Part shown: positions 1 to 7,605 of the stretch, piece after piece
Position numbering within the stretch: the stretch's first letter is position 1
Layout of the letters: every line of letters begins with the position of its first letter
NCBI GenBank assembly: GCA_002742765.1
Contig: DLUF01000059.1
Span: forward strand, 64,125-115,790
Direction of reading: 5' to 3'
DNA from: Sulfurospirillum sp. UBA12182
GTDB lineage: Bacteria; Campylobacterota; Campylobacteria; Campylobacterales; Sulfurospirillaceae
DNA length: 51,666 bases
Notes under the pieces: model-generated
The model's input: only the letters and a program-made list of their open reading frames with translations
Told to the model about the DNA's origin: nothing
Database searches by the model: none
Program-made: the position numbers and the translations under genes

Positions 1-620
1 GTATCAAGACTTTCATAGGTTGCATAAAACCTTTTAGCCAAAATACCCATAATCAAAACTGCAAAAACAGCATCTGTTAAGATTCCGATTTCAACAAGTT
101 CATGAGAATTGTATGCCATGAGTGCAAGACTTAGATGAATACCATTTTCGAAAAGACAGTATGAGAGAATTTGTTTGATAAATGAATTTCTCAAAATAAA
201 ACCAAAAATCCCCATCATAAAAACAAAAGATGCAGCATAAAGAGGCAGCACATCTTGAAATAGTGAAAAATGGATAAAAACTTTGTAAAACATCATAGCA
301 ATCGCTAGTGAAAAACTAAGAGCTACAACAGGAGATATAAAAAATCCTCCTACTGGTTCATCTTCAACAACAAGTCCTAGCTTTTTTACAAGTCTAAACA
401 GATAATAAGGAACACAGATAACTTTTACGACAAAAGCTGTTATCGCCCATACGAGTAGCTCATGTGAGCCGTATTTGAAATGTAAAGTTAAAAATACAAT
501 AACAAGTAAAAGTGTTTGTAAAGCATATGCACCGATACTGTATTTGTATTTTCTTAAGCCAAAAACCGCAAAACTCGTTCCCATCATTAAAACCGTAACG
601 ATATCTAAAATATTTGCCAT
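1..620 (-). CDS. hyfE: Hydrogenase-4 membrane subunit HyfE-like (3' end outside window)
   Basis: The gene starts at an ATG at 620 and is open to the left edge, so 206 residues are visible and the C-terminus is missing; E. coli HyfE is about 216 residues. The protein is almost entirely hydrophobic, with about six predicted membrane spans, and carries the NuoK-like stretch FENGIHLSLALMAY near residue 160. It would belong to the membrane arm of a group 4 NiFe-hydrogenase or formate hydrogenlyase-like complex. The start lies 2 nt beyond the hyfC stop, which supports one operon. The hydrogenase catalytic subunits are not in the window and are expected further left. Confidence 0.85.
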   Translation of the reverse strand, partial: MANILDIVTVLMMGTSFAVFGLRKYKYSIGAYALQTLLLVIVFLTLHFKYGSHELLVWAITAFVVKVICVPYYLFRLVKKLGLVVEDEPVGGFFISPVVALSFSLAIAMMFYKVFIHFSLFQDVLPLYAASFVFMMGIFGFILRNSFIKQILSYCLFENGIHLSLALMAYNSHELVEIGILTDAVFAVLIMGILAKRFYATYESLD

Positions 621-622
621 AG

Positions 623-1543
623 TTAAATCCCCATAATATATAGTACTAATGAAGTACACGAAATAGCGAGTGCAAACAGCATGGTTCTTTTCATACCTTT
701 GTTTATCGTAAATCTTGGCCCAAAGTTATCGATAAAAACAGCCATTACATAGAGGAATCCAACTTCAGCTAAGAAAACGAGCAAAGATAGGATAGGATTT
801 TCAAATCTCCAAGGAATGAAGATAACAAGAAAGAATCCTAAAACTGCAAACTGTTTGAGCAAAATAGCTATATCTATAAGTGCAAAGTCTTTACCACAAA
901 ACTCTCCAAGTACACCCTCTTGTAGCTCTTGTTCTGCCTCAGCTAAGTCATAAGGTTTTCTTCCTGTTTCTACGTACATTACCCATAAAAATGCTGTTGC
1001 TGCGATAGAAAACGAAGGAACAGCATATCCATATAATCCATGTTGGATAAGGTTTGTTATAAAAGGAAGATTTGTACTGCCAGCTCCCATCATAACAACG
1101 ATAAGACAGATAACCGCAACCTCTTCAGTATAAAATCCAACAGTTCCTTCTCTACTAGCGCTTACCCCAGCATATGGGTTGGAAGTGTCGATACCAGCAA
1201 CTATAAATATAAATCTAAAAAGCGCTCCTAAATAAAGAAGCACAAAGATGTCAGAAAACTGAGACAAAACAGAAGAGTTTATGCCGTATGTAACAGGTAA
1301 GGCACAAAACATTCCTGCTGCACTGATAAAAAGTACATAAGGAGAAATCTGATAGATATAACTTGTACTATGAGATTTTGTTCTTCCTCTTTTGAGTAAT
1401 TTATAAATATCATAGTATGTTTGAAAAATACTAGGTCCGATACGTGATTGGAATTTTGCTCTTAATTTTCTTGCAATCCCATCAAACAAAGGAGCAACTA
1501 TGATAGCTGAAATAAGTTGTAATGATATGTAAAAAAAGTCCAT
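623..1543 (-). CDS. hyfC: Hydrogenase-4 subunit C / NuoH-like membrane protein
   Basis: 306 residues, about eight membrane spans, the normal length for HyfC/HycD/NuoH proteins. It contains the family's cytoplasmic loop YDLAEAEQELQEG (about residues 199-211), which in NuoH lies next to the quinone-site and proton-channel region. It should anchor the peripheral hydrogenase arm to the membrane. It follows hyfB with a 12-nt gap and is followed by hyfE. The order hyfA-hyfB-hyfC-hyfE, without hyfD and as far as visible without hyfF, matches hyf-type clusters known from hydrogen-metabolising Campylobacterota. The family assignment is firm; the physiological direction of the complex (H2 production or uptake) cannot be read here. 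Confidence 0.9.
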   Translation of the reverse strand: MDFFYISLQLISAIIVAPLFDGIARKLRAKFQSRIGPSIFQTYYDIYKLLKRGRTKSHSTSYIYQISPYVLFISAAGMFCALPVTYGINSSVLSQFSDIFVLLYLGALFRFIFIVAGIDTSNPYAGVSASREGTVGFYTEEVAVICLIVVMMGAGSTNLPFITNLIQHGLYGYAVPSFSIAATAFLWVMYVETGRKPYDLAEAEQELQEGVLGEFCGKDFALIDIAILLKQFAVLGFFLVIFIPWRFENPILSLLVFLAEVGFLYVMAVFIDNFGPRFTINKGMKRTMLFALAISCTSLVLYIMGI

Positions 1544-1555
1544 TATATCCTCCTT

Positions 1556-3502
1556 TTATAGATAGTAATAACCAAAAATGAGTATCAAACAAAGATAAAC
1601 TAAGATATACCCAGCATATAGATTTGTTCTACCATTTTGAAAAACACCTATCTTATCTGCACCAATCATAATGTAGCGGATAACTGGTTCATACAGCTTT
1701 TCCCAAAAAAGGTCATGAGTTTTATGCGTATAAACTGCCTTTGAAAAATATCCATCAATTTTCACTTCACTCTCATATCTCAAAAGAAAACTAAGAGCTT
1801 TTTTAATGTCTCCAGTAAATGCATTTGAGCCAATTTGCATATTTTTATTGTAGATAAATCCACATGCCCAAGGATCTGTGATTCTTGCTTCTTTGTTGTT
1901 TGCTTTAAAAATATAAAACAGTACAAAAGGGATAAGTCCACAAGAGAGCATAACTAAGATGATAATTGGCATAGAGATGAATCCATGAGTACTCAAAGTA
2001 GCTTCTGGCATAAGTGGAAGAACGATGTTTGAAATCATCTTGATAACATCATTCATAAATATACCGATACCCACACATAAGCTAGCAAGTAATCCTAATG
2101 GTAAAAGTCTTGTAGCAGAAACCTCTTTTGCTTCTTCTATGCTCTTTGCATCACGTGCTATACCCAAAAAGACCGAACCATATACTTTAGAAAATGCCAT
2201 GATAGCCATAGCTCCAGTGATAGAAAGAGCGATAATCGAGAGTGTAAAGAAAAAGCGTGATGCAATTCCCTCATTTATCCCACCCATAACCATCGTTTTA
2301 TAGATAGTCCATTCACTAGCAAAACCATTTAATGGAGGAATTGCACAGATAGAAAGAACAGTTATAAAAAAGATGATAGAAGTGATAGGCATTTTTTTAT
2401 GTAAACCTCCAAGTGCATCCATATCCCTTGTTTTTGTAGCTGTAAAAATATTGCCACTTAACATAAACAGAAGTGATTTAAATACCGCATGGTTTAAGAT
2501 ATGAAACAAACTAGCGATAAAGCCTAGTAAAGCAATCGCAGGAGAATTTGTTCCAAGACCATAAAAAGCTCCTCCTAGTCCTAAAAAGATAATCCCAACA
2601 TTTTCACAAGAACTATAAGCGATAGAAGCTTTATAATCATTTGAAATGAGTGCGTATATAATCCCAAAAACACAGCTTAAAGCGCCCATAAAAAGGAGTA
2701 TATAGCCAAATTGTACGGATTGGGGTAAAAAAAGTGAAAATTTTATAAAAGCAAAAAGTGCTACTTTTATCATAACACCACTCATAAGTGCTGAGGCATT
2801 TGAAGGGCATTGGCAATAAGCAAGTGGCAACCATACATGAAAAGGAAACATTCCAGCTTTACTTCCAAGTCCTATAAGAAGGAGGATAAAAAGGGAAATA
2901 CTCATACTAAAGCTGATATCCATTTGAGCAAATTTACTAAACTCAAAGCTACCTGCAAAACTTGCCATAACTAAAAGAGCTATCATCAAACAAAATGCAC
3001 CGATTTGAGCAATTCCTAAGTAAATCATTACATTTTTAGATGCACCTTTTCCATCATTAATAAGGATTAAAAGGGCAGAGATAAGAGTCATCACTTCCCA
3101 TAAAAGCATGAAAGAGAAGACATTGTCACTAGAGATAACAAGAAGCATAGAGAGGATAAAAGCGTTAAAAAGTGAAGCAAAAACTGCTAAGTTTGCTTTT
3201 TTCTCATAAAATCTTGCATAATCAAAACTAAAAAGTGACACTGCAAATGCGATGAGACTTACTAGAAAACTAAAAAACATCCCCAAAGAATCAAGTTTAA
3301 ACAAAGGAGCACTGATAAAATTACCAGGCAATTGCCACACTAGAGTTTCGTGGAGATGAGAAAAGAAAAAGATTGTTGCATAAAGCGAAATCAAAGTTGC
3401 CAAACCAAAACCGATTTTTTGAGCAAAAAGAGGTTTTTTGTAAAAAACGATTGAAAGAAGAGACGTTATTAAATATAAAAAATATATGGTTTGCATTATC
3501 AT
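1556..3502 (-). CDS. hyfB: Hydrogenase-4 subunit B / NuoL-like proton-pumping subunit
   Basis: 648 residues with about 14-16 predicted membrane spans and the proton-antiporter module typical of HyfB/NuoL/Mrp proteins; for example KAGMFPFHVWLPLAY (about residues 215-229) and KSLLFMLSGNIF (about 340-351) carry the conserved lysine and histidine of the channel. It would couple hydrogenase electron transfer to proton translocation. Its ATG overlaps the hyfA stop by 4 nt, indicating translational coupling. Length is normal and I see no lesion. Confidence 0.9.
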   Translation of the reverse strand: MIMQTIYFLYLITSLLSIVFYKKPLFAQKIGFGLATLISLYATIFFFSHLHETLVWQLPGNFISAPLFKLDSLGMFFSFLVSLIAFAVSLFSFDYARFYEKKANLAVFASLFNAFILSMLLVISSDNVFSFMLLWEVMTLISALLILINDGKGASKNVMIYLGIAQIGAFCLMIALLVMASFAGSFEFSKFAQMDISFSMSISLFILLLIGLGSKAGMFPFHVWLPLAYCQCPSNASALMSGVMIKVALFAFIKFSLFLPQSVQFGYILLFMGALSCVFGIIYALISNDYKASIAYSSCENVGIIFLGLGGAFYGLGTNSPAIALLGFIASLFHILNHAVFKSLLFMLSGNIFTATKTRDMDALGGLHKKMPITSIIFFITVLSICAIPPLNGFASEWTIYKTMVMGGINEGIASRFFFTLSIIALSITGAMAIMAFSKVYGSVFLGIARDAKSIEEAKEVSATRLLPLGLLASLCVGIGIFMNDVIKMISNIVLPLMPEATLSTHGFISMPIIILVMLSCGLIPFVLFYIFKANNKEARITDPWACGFIYNKNMQIGSNAFTGDIKKALSFLLRYESEVKIDGYFSKAVYTHKTHDLFWEKLYEPVIRYIMIGADKIGVFQNGRTNLYAGYILVYLCLILIFGYYYL

Positions 3503-4137
3503 ACCTCACTATTTGGCGTTGCAGCTTGTTCTGGTGCTGGTTTTGGTTTTTTTACAAAAGGTTCAGGGATATTTTTAAACACAGTATTTGGAACGATTGC
3601 TTTTAAAAATGGTTCCATATCTCCTTTGACTTTTTTTCCAAATTTACACTCTCCAAGTATAGGGTCTACAAAGACTAACGCCCCTGTTGGACAAACACTT
3701 ACACAAGCAGGACCAGTTTCGATTCCCTCACACATATCACATTTGATAGCGATACTTTTAAGACCACTTAGACAACCCGCTTCTAAGTGAGCTTCTACTT
3801 CTTCTTTGATGGAAGGAGGAAACTCAGCATCGATATGGATAGCTCCATAAGGACAAGCGATAGTACAAAGTTTACACCCTATACATATCTCCTCACAAAG
3901 CTCAACACATGAATTAGCGATACGAAGTGCTCCTGTTGGACAAACATTGGCACAAGGTGCATCGTCGCATTGTCGGCACTGATTGGGCATTTTACCACTC
4001 TCTAAAGAGAGTACATCCAGTCTTGTTTTGGCGAGCTTACCTCTTATATAAGCATGTTTAACACAAGCTTTCATACAGGCATTGCAAGCGATACACATGT
4101 CTGGATTTGTGATAACAAATTTATGAACTTTAGACAT
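3499..4137 (-). CDS. hyfA: Hydrogenase-4 4Fe-4S ferredoxin-like subunit HyfA
   Basis: 212 residues with four 4Fe-4S binding motifs of the HyfA/HycB/DmsB type: CIACNACMKAC near residue 15, CRQCDDAPCANVCP near 54, CIGCKLCTIACP near 85 and CDMCEGIETGPACVSVCP near 134. The Pro/Lys-rich tail is probably disordered. It should pass electrons between the formate dehydrogenase or ferredoxin side and the hydrogenase. It is the first gene of the minus-strand hyf operon; an AGAGG ribosome site precedes the ATG at 4137. A hairpin with a following U-rich run lies about 65 nt upstream in the leader. Confidence 0.9.
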   Translation of the reverse strand: MSKVHKFVITNPDMCIACNACMKACVKHAYIRGKLAKTRLDVLSLESGKMPNQCRQCDDAPCANVCPTGALRIANSCVELCEEICIGCKLCTIACPYGAIHIDAEFPPSIKEEVEAHLEAGCLSGLKSIAIKCDMCEGIETGPACVSVCPTGALVFVDPILGECKFGKKVKGDMEPFLKAIVPNTVFKNIPEPFVKKPKPAPEQAATPNSEV

Positions 4138-4201
4138 AAAACATCCTCTTACATTTATATAACACGATTTGACTAAACTTACTAGAACTCATCTCAAAAA
4201 T

Positions 4202-4224
4202 AAAGAGGGCATAAAACCCCCTTT
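4202..4224 (-). terminator. Hairpin in the hyf leader, possible attenuator
   Basis: Read on the minus strand this is an 8-bp stem, AAAGGGGG with CCCTCTTT (one G-U wobble in RNA), a 7-nt loop, then ATTTTTG. It has the form of a weak intrinsic terminator but sits upstream of hyfA rather than after a gene. On the plus strand the same stem has an A-C mismatch. It may attenuate transcripts entering hyf from further upstream, or insulate the divergent hyf and aldehyde oxidoreductase units. Confidence 0.35.
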
Positions 4225-4484
4225 TTTGATTGTGACAACGTAATTGTACAACATGTTCATAGCGTGAAAATAGCTTTTAGACAATTTTTAATCTTTTTTA
4301 TATTTTTTAAAAATATATTAGTAATAATGTTTTAGATTAAATTAAAAAAGATATTTGTTGTAGAGAAAAAAATCATATAAAATTTTATTTTAGAAAAAAA
4401 ATCAAATGAGAGAGAGTTTTTTTAAAACGTTTAATTTTGTAACAGATTTTGTAAAAAAGCATTAAATTTTGTAAAGAAAATTAT

Positions 4485-4529
4485 AAATAGCATTTTTGCT
4501 ATTTTCGCGCTATGAAGAGACTATATAAT
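4485..4529 (+). promoter_or_regulatory. Probable promoter and activator site of the aldehyde oxidoreductase operon
   Basis: A -10 box TATAAT is at 4524-4529, giving a predicted start near 4536 and a leader of about 270 nt. The perfect palindrome AAATAGCA-TTTT-TGCTATTT at 4485-4504 is centred about 41.5 nt upstream of that start, where a class II activator would overlap the -35 region; no good -35 hexamer is present. Which protein binds is unknown. Confidence 0.5.
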
Positions 4530-4570
4530 TCTTACAGAGAGATTTAAAAACTTTGAGTCTCCTATCTAAA

Positions 4571-4591
4571 AATATGCTAATTTTGCATATT
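4571..4591. repeat. Inverted repeat AATATGC-N7-GCATATT, copy 1
   Basis: Seven-base arms AATATGC and GCATATT flank a 7-nt spacer. The same arms with the same spacer length recur at 4741-4761, 170 nt further on. As RNA this stem can be extended by pairing 4556-4563 (AGTCTCCT) with 4599-4608 (AGGAGATACT, 2-nt bulge), which would cover the Shine-Dalgarno-like AAGGAG at 4598-4603. It could be a repressor operator pair or part of a leader RNA structure. Confidence 0.55.
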
Positions 4592-4740
4592 TTGAAAAAG
4601 GAGATACTTAGGTGAAAAAGGAGGACATACAAAGACTTTGATTGAGGCTAAGTTTAATGTTAAGAGAAGAGGTGGAGTGATTTGAAATGATTTTTTGAGA
4701 AAGACCGAAAATTTCGAATCCTTGAATCAATTTGCAAATA

Positions 4741-4761
4741 AATATGCAAAATCAGCATATT
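4741..4761. repeat. Inverted repeat AATATGC-N7-GCATATT, copy 2
   Basis: Second copy of the motif at 4571-4591, with identical arms; its spacer is AAAATCA, close to the reverse complement of the first spacer (TAATTTT). It ends 42 nt before the ATG of the aldehyde oxidoreductase gene. A pair of identical operators 170 nt apart would suit a looping repressor, for example a molybdate- or tungstate-sensing ModE-like protein, but this is an inference from context only. Confidence 0.55.
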
Positions 4762-4803
4762 TTATATCGCAGATGTAAGTTAATATCTTAGGAAAGGTTG
4801 AAT

Positions 4804-7527
4804 ATGTTAAAAAGAACACTTATGCTCAATGGTGCTAAAGTTACTTTCGTTGCTGATGCTGAAGAAAAATTATCAGATGTTTTAAGAAAACAGCTAGGGC
4901 TTACAGGAACAAAAGTTGGATGTGGAAGTGGAGAATGTGGTACATGTACAGTTATTCATAATGGAAAAGTTATAAGATCATGTATTACAAAAATGAAAAA
5001 AGTAAATGATAATGATGAAATCATCACTATTGAGGGTGTAGGAAGTAAGGATAATCTTCATCCACTCCAAATTGCTTGGATGGTTCATGGTGGCGCACAA
5101 TGTGGTTTTTGTACTCCAGGTTTTATCGTTTCAGCTAAAGGTCTTTTAGATCAAAATGACAATCCTACACGTGAAGAAGTAAGAGATTGGTTCCAAAAAA
5201 ATAAAAACCTTTGTCGTTGTACAGGTTATCAACCTCTTGTAGATGCGGTTATGGATGCTGCAAAACTTGTTCGTGGTGAAATTACAGTTAAAGAATTTTG
5301 GAAAAACTTACCACAGGGTTCTTCTTTGGTTGGTTCTTCCTTGCCTAGACCTTCTGCGATGGCAAAAGTTACAGGTACTTGGGATTTTGGTGCTGATTTA
5401 GGTCTCAAACTTCCTAGCAATACACTTCATGCTAAACTTGTCCAAGCGAAAGTTTCTCATGCAAATATTCTTTCTATCGATACTGAAGAAGCTAAAAAAG
5501 TTCCAGGTGTTGTAGCTGTTCTTACTCATAAAGATGTAAAAGGAACAAATAGAATTAATGGTTTAGCTTTCCCATCAAATAAAGGGGATGGACTTGACCG
5601 CCCAATTCTTAATGATTCAAAAATTTTCCAATTCGGAGATGCTATCGCTATCGTTTTAGCTGAAAATGAAAAAGCAGCTCACGCGGGTGTTGACAAAGTA
5701 AAAGTAGAAATCGAAGAGTTACCAGCTTATATGAATGCACCAGATGCTATGGCAGAAGATGCAATCGAAATTCATCCTGGAACTCCTAATGTTTACTTTA
5801 CAAACTATATCGCTAAAGGAGGAGAAACAGCTCCATTAATGACAGAGGCTCCTTATGTAGTTGAAGATAGTTTTTATACGCAAAGACAACCACACTTACC
5901 ACTTGAGCCAGATGTGGGATTTGCATATGTAAATGATGAAGGTAAACTTATCATCCACTCAAAAAGTATTGCACTTCACTTCCACGCACTTATGATAGCT
6001 GAAGGTGTAGGAATGAAAGCAGAAGATGTTTTCATCGTTCAAAACAATATAGGCGCAACTTTTGGTTATAAGTTTAGTCCAACTATCGAAGCACTTTTAG
6101 GTGTAGCGACATTAGCAACTGGCAGACCAGTTTATCTTGAATTTAATATGTTCCAACAAATTACTTATACAGGTAAACGTTCACCATTTTGGACAACTAT
6201 GAAAATGGCTGCTAATAAAGAAGGAAAAATTGTAGCAATGGAATCAGACTGGAGTGTTGACCATGGTCCTTATTCAGAATTTGGTGACCTTTTAACACAA
6301 CGTGGTTTCCAATTTGGCGGTGCTGGTTATGATATCCCAAATATCCGTGGTAACGGTAGAACTGTTTGTACTAACCACGGTTGGGGTTCAGCATTCCGTG
6401 GATATGGTGCTCCTGAGATTATGTTCCCATCAGAAGTTCTAGTGGACGAACTTGCTGAAAAAGTGGGTATGGATCCATTTGATTTTAGATATAAAAATAT
6501 TTATAGAGAAGGTGCTACTACACCAACAGGATGTGCACCAGATGCGTACTGCTTAGAAGGATTGTTTGACAAATCACGCCCTGTGTATGAACTAGCTAAA
6601 AAAACAGCCGCAGAGAAAAATGCAGCAAGTGATGGAGTTAAAAAATACGGTGTAGGTGTTTCAGTAAACATCTATGGTTGTGGACTTGATGGTCCAGATA
6701 CTTCTGAAGCTTGGGTAGAACTTACTCCAAAAGGTGTATCTGTTGGAACTTCATGGGAAGATCACGGACAAGGTGCTGATATCGGTACTTTAACCTATAC
6801 TCATGAAACTCTAAAACCTCTCAATCTTAGCATTGAGCAAATTGACCTTGTTATGAATGATATGACTAAAACACCGAATAGTGGACCATCAGGTGGTAGT
6901 CGTCAAAACTTAGTAACAGGAAATGCTATCACAGTTGCTTGTAAAAATTTACTTGAAGCGATGAAAAAAGAAGATGGTACTTATAGAACATATGCTGAGA
7001 TGGTAGCAGAGGGACGTGAACTTAAATACATGGGTAAATGGACAGCTCCTTGTACAGATACACCTCCAACTGGTGGTCAAGGAAATCCATTTGCAGGTTA
7101 CATGTATGGTGTTTGTATCGCTGAAGTTGAAGTGGATACAGCAAGTGGAAAAACACAAGTTGAAAAAATGACATTGGCTTCTGATATCGGTACTATCATT
7201 AACAAATTAGCTGCCGATGGACAGATGTATGGTGGACTTGTTCAAGGTATCGGTTTAGCGTTAAGCGAAGATTTTGATGATTTGAAAAAACATACAACAC
7301 TTACAGGTTGTGGTTTCCCAAAAATCAAAGATGTTCCTGATAATCTTAACCTTATCTATACTGAAACACCAAGAGCAAATAACTTCTATGGTGCTTCAGG
7401 TGCTGGTGAAATGCCTTTGGCTGCACCTCACGCTGCTATTATTAATGCAATCTATAATGCTTGCGGTGCAAGAGTTACTCACTTGCCAGCTCGCCCTGAG
7501 AAAGTTTTAGCAGCTTTAGGAAAATAG
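4804..7527 (+). CDS. mop: MOP-type molybdenum aldehyde oxidoreductase (xanthine oxidase family)
   Basis: 907 residues, the same length as Desulfovibrio gigas aldehyde oxidoreductase (MOP) and alignable along its whole length from memory. The N-terminal ferredoxin-like 2Fe-2S site uses C40, C45 and C48; the second 2Fe-2S site has GGAQCGFCTPGF (about residues 96-107) and NLCRCTGYQ (about 135-143). The large Mo domain carries AFRGYGAPE, GGSRQ and GASGAGEMPL, the last holding the glutamate that acts as general base. It lacks a FAD domain and a signal peptide, so it is a cytoplasmic aldehyde-to-carboxylate enzyme; D. gigas MOP uses molybdopterin cytosine dinucleotide. I prefer ATG 4804, 6 nt after AGGAAAGG, over the in-frame TTG at 4798. 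It heads the ten-gene operon. Confidence 0.93.
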   Translation: MLKRTLMLNGAKVTFVADAEEKLSDVLRKQLGLTGTKVGCGSGECGTCTVIHNGKVIRSCITKMKKVNDNDEIITIEGVGSKDNLHPLQIAWMVHGGAQCGFCTPGFIVSAKGLLDQNDNPTREEVRDWFQKNKNLCRCTGYQPLVDAVMDAAKLVRGEITVKEFWKNLPQGSSLVGSSLPRPSAMAKVTGTWDFGADLGLKLPSNTLHAKLVQAKVSHANILSIDTEEAKKVPGVVAVLTHKDVKGTNRINGLAFPSNKGDGLDRPILNDSKIFQFGDAIAIVLAENEKAAHAGVDKVKVEIEELPAYMNAPDAMAEDAIEIHPGTPNVYFTNYIAKGGETAPLMTEAPYVVEDSFYTQRQPHLPLEPDVGFAYVNDEGKLIIHSKSIALHFHALMIAEGVGMKAEDVFIVQNNIGATFGYKFSPTIEALLGVATLATGRPVYLEFNMFQQITYTGKRSPFWTTMKMAANKEGKIVAMESDWSVDHGPYSEFGDLLTQRGFQFGGAGYDIPNIRGNGRTVCTNHGWGSAFRGYGAPEIMFPSEVLVDELAEKVGMDPFDFRYKNIYREGATTPTGCAPDAYCLEGLFDKSRPVYELAKKTAAEKNAASDGVKKYGVGVSVNIYGCGLDGPDTSEAWVELTPKGVSVGTSWEDHGQGADIGTLTYTHETLKPLNLSIEQIDLVMNDMTKTPNSGPSGGSRQNLVTGNAITVACKNLLEAMKKEDGTYRTYAEMVAEGRELKYMGKWTAPCTDTPPTGGQGNPFAGYMYGVCIAEVEVDTASGKTQVEKMTLASDIGTIINKLAADGQMYGGLVQGIGLALSEDFDDLKKHTTLTGCGFPKIKDVPDNLNLIYTETPRANNFYGASGAGEMPLAAPHAAIINAIYNACGARVTHLPARPEKVLAALGK

Positions 7528-7540
7528 TATCTTGATACGA

Positions 7541-7564
7541 TGGACGGAATATAATTTCCGTCCA
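7541..7564 (+). promoter_or_regulatory. Intercistronic hairpin after the aldehyde oxidoreductase gene
   Basis: TGGACGGAA and TTCCGTCCA form a perfect 9-bp stem with a 6-nt loop, 13 nt after the stop codon. No long T-run follows, so it is not a typical terminator. It would suit 3'-end protection of the highly expressed first cistron or partial termination before the accessory genes. Confidence 0.6.
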
Positions 7565-7605
7565 CTCTTCATGTTTTGTAAGAAGTTAAAAAAGGAGTGT
7601 GGTCA

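Larger units (their letters stand above)
4138..4803. other. 666-nt intergenic region between hyfA and the aldehyde oxidoreductase gene
   Basis: This is the longest gene-free stretch in the window and is very A/T-rich. It divides divergent operons. I can see the hyf leader hairpin (4202-4224), a run of ATTTTGTAA-like words at 4430-4480, a perfect palindrome (4485-4504) just upstream of a TATAAT box (4524-4529), two matching inverted repeats (4571-4591 and 4741-4761), three purine-rich Shine-Dalgarno-like words (4598-4603, 4618-4625, 4671-4676) and very short ORFs after them. I found no tRNA, no recognisable riboswitch consensus and no longer coding sequence. Confidence 0.6.

Noticed and set aside
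4226-4240. TTGATTGTGACAAC as a fifth Crp/Fnr box
   Set aside because: The right half-site does not match RTCAA at the required N4 spacing.
4430-4480. Three ATTTTGTAA-like words that might be a direct-repeat array
   Set aside because: The copies are short, irregularly spaced and A/T-rich, as expected for a low-GC promoter region.
4713-4721. TTCGAATCC, which resembles the T-arm of a tRNA
   Set aside because: No matching T stem, anticodon arm or acceptor stem can be formed around it.
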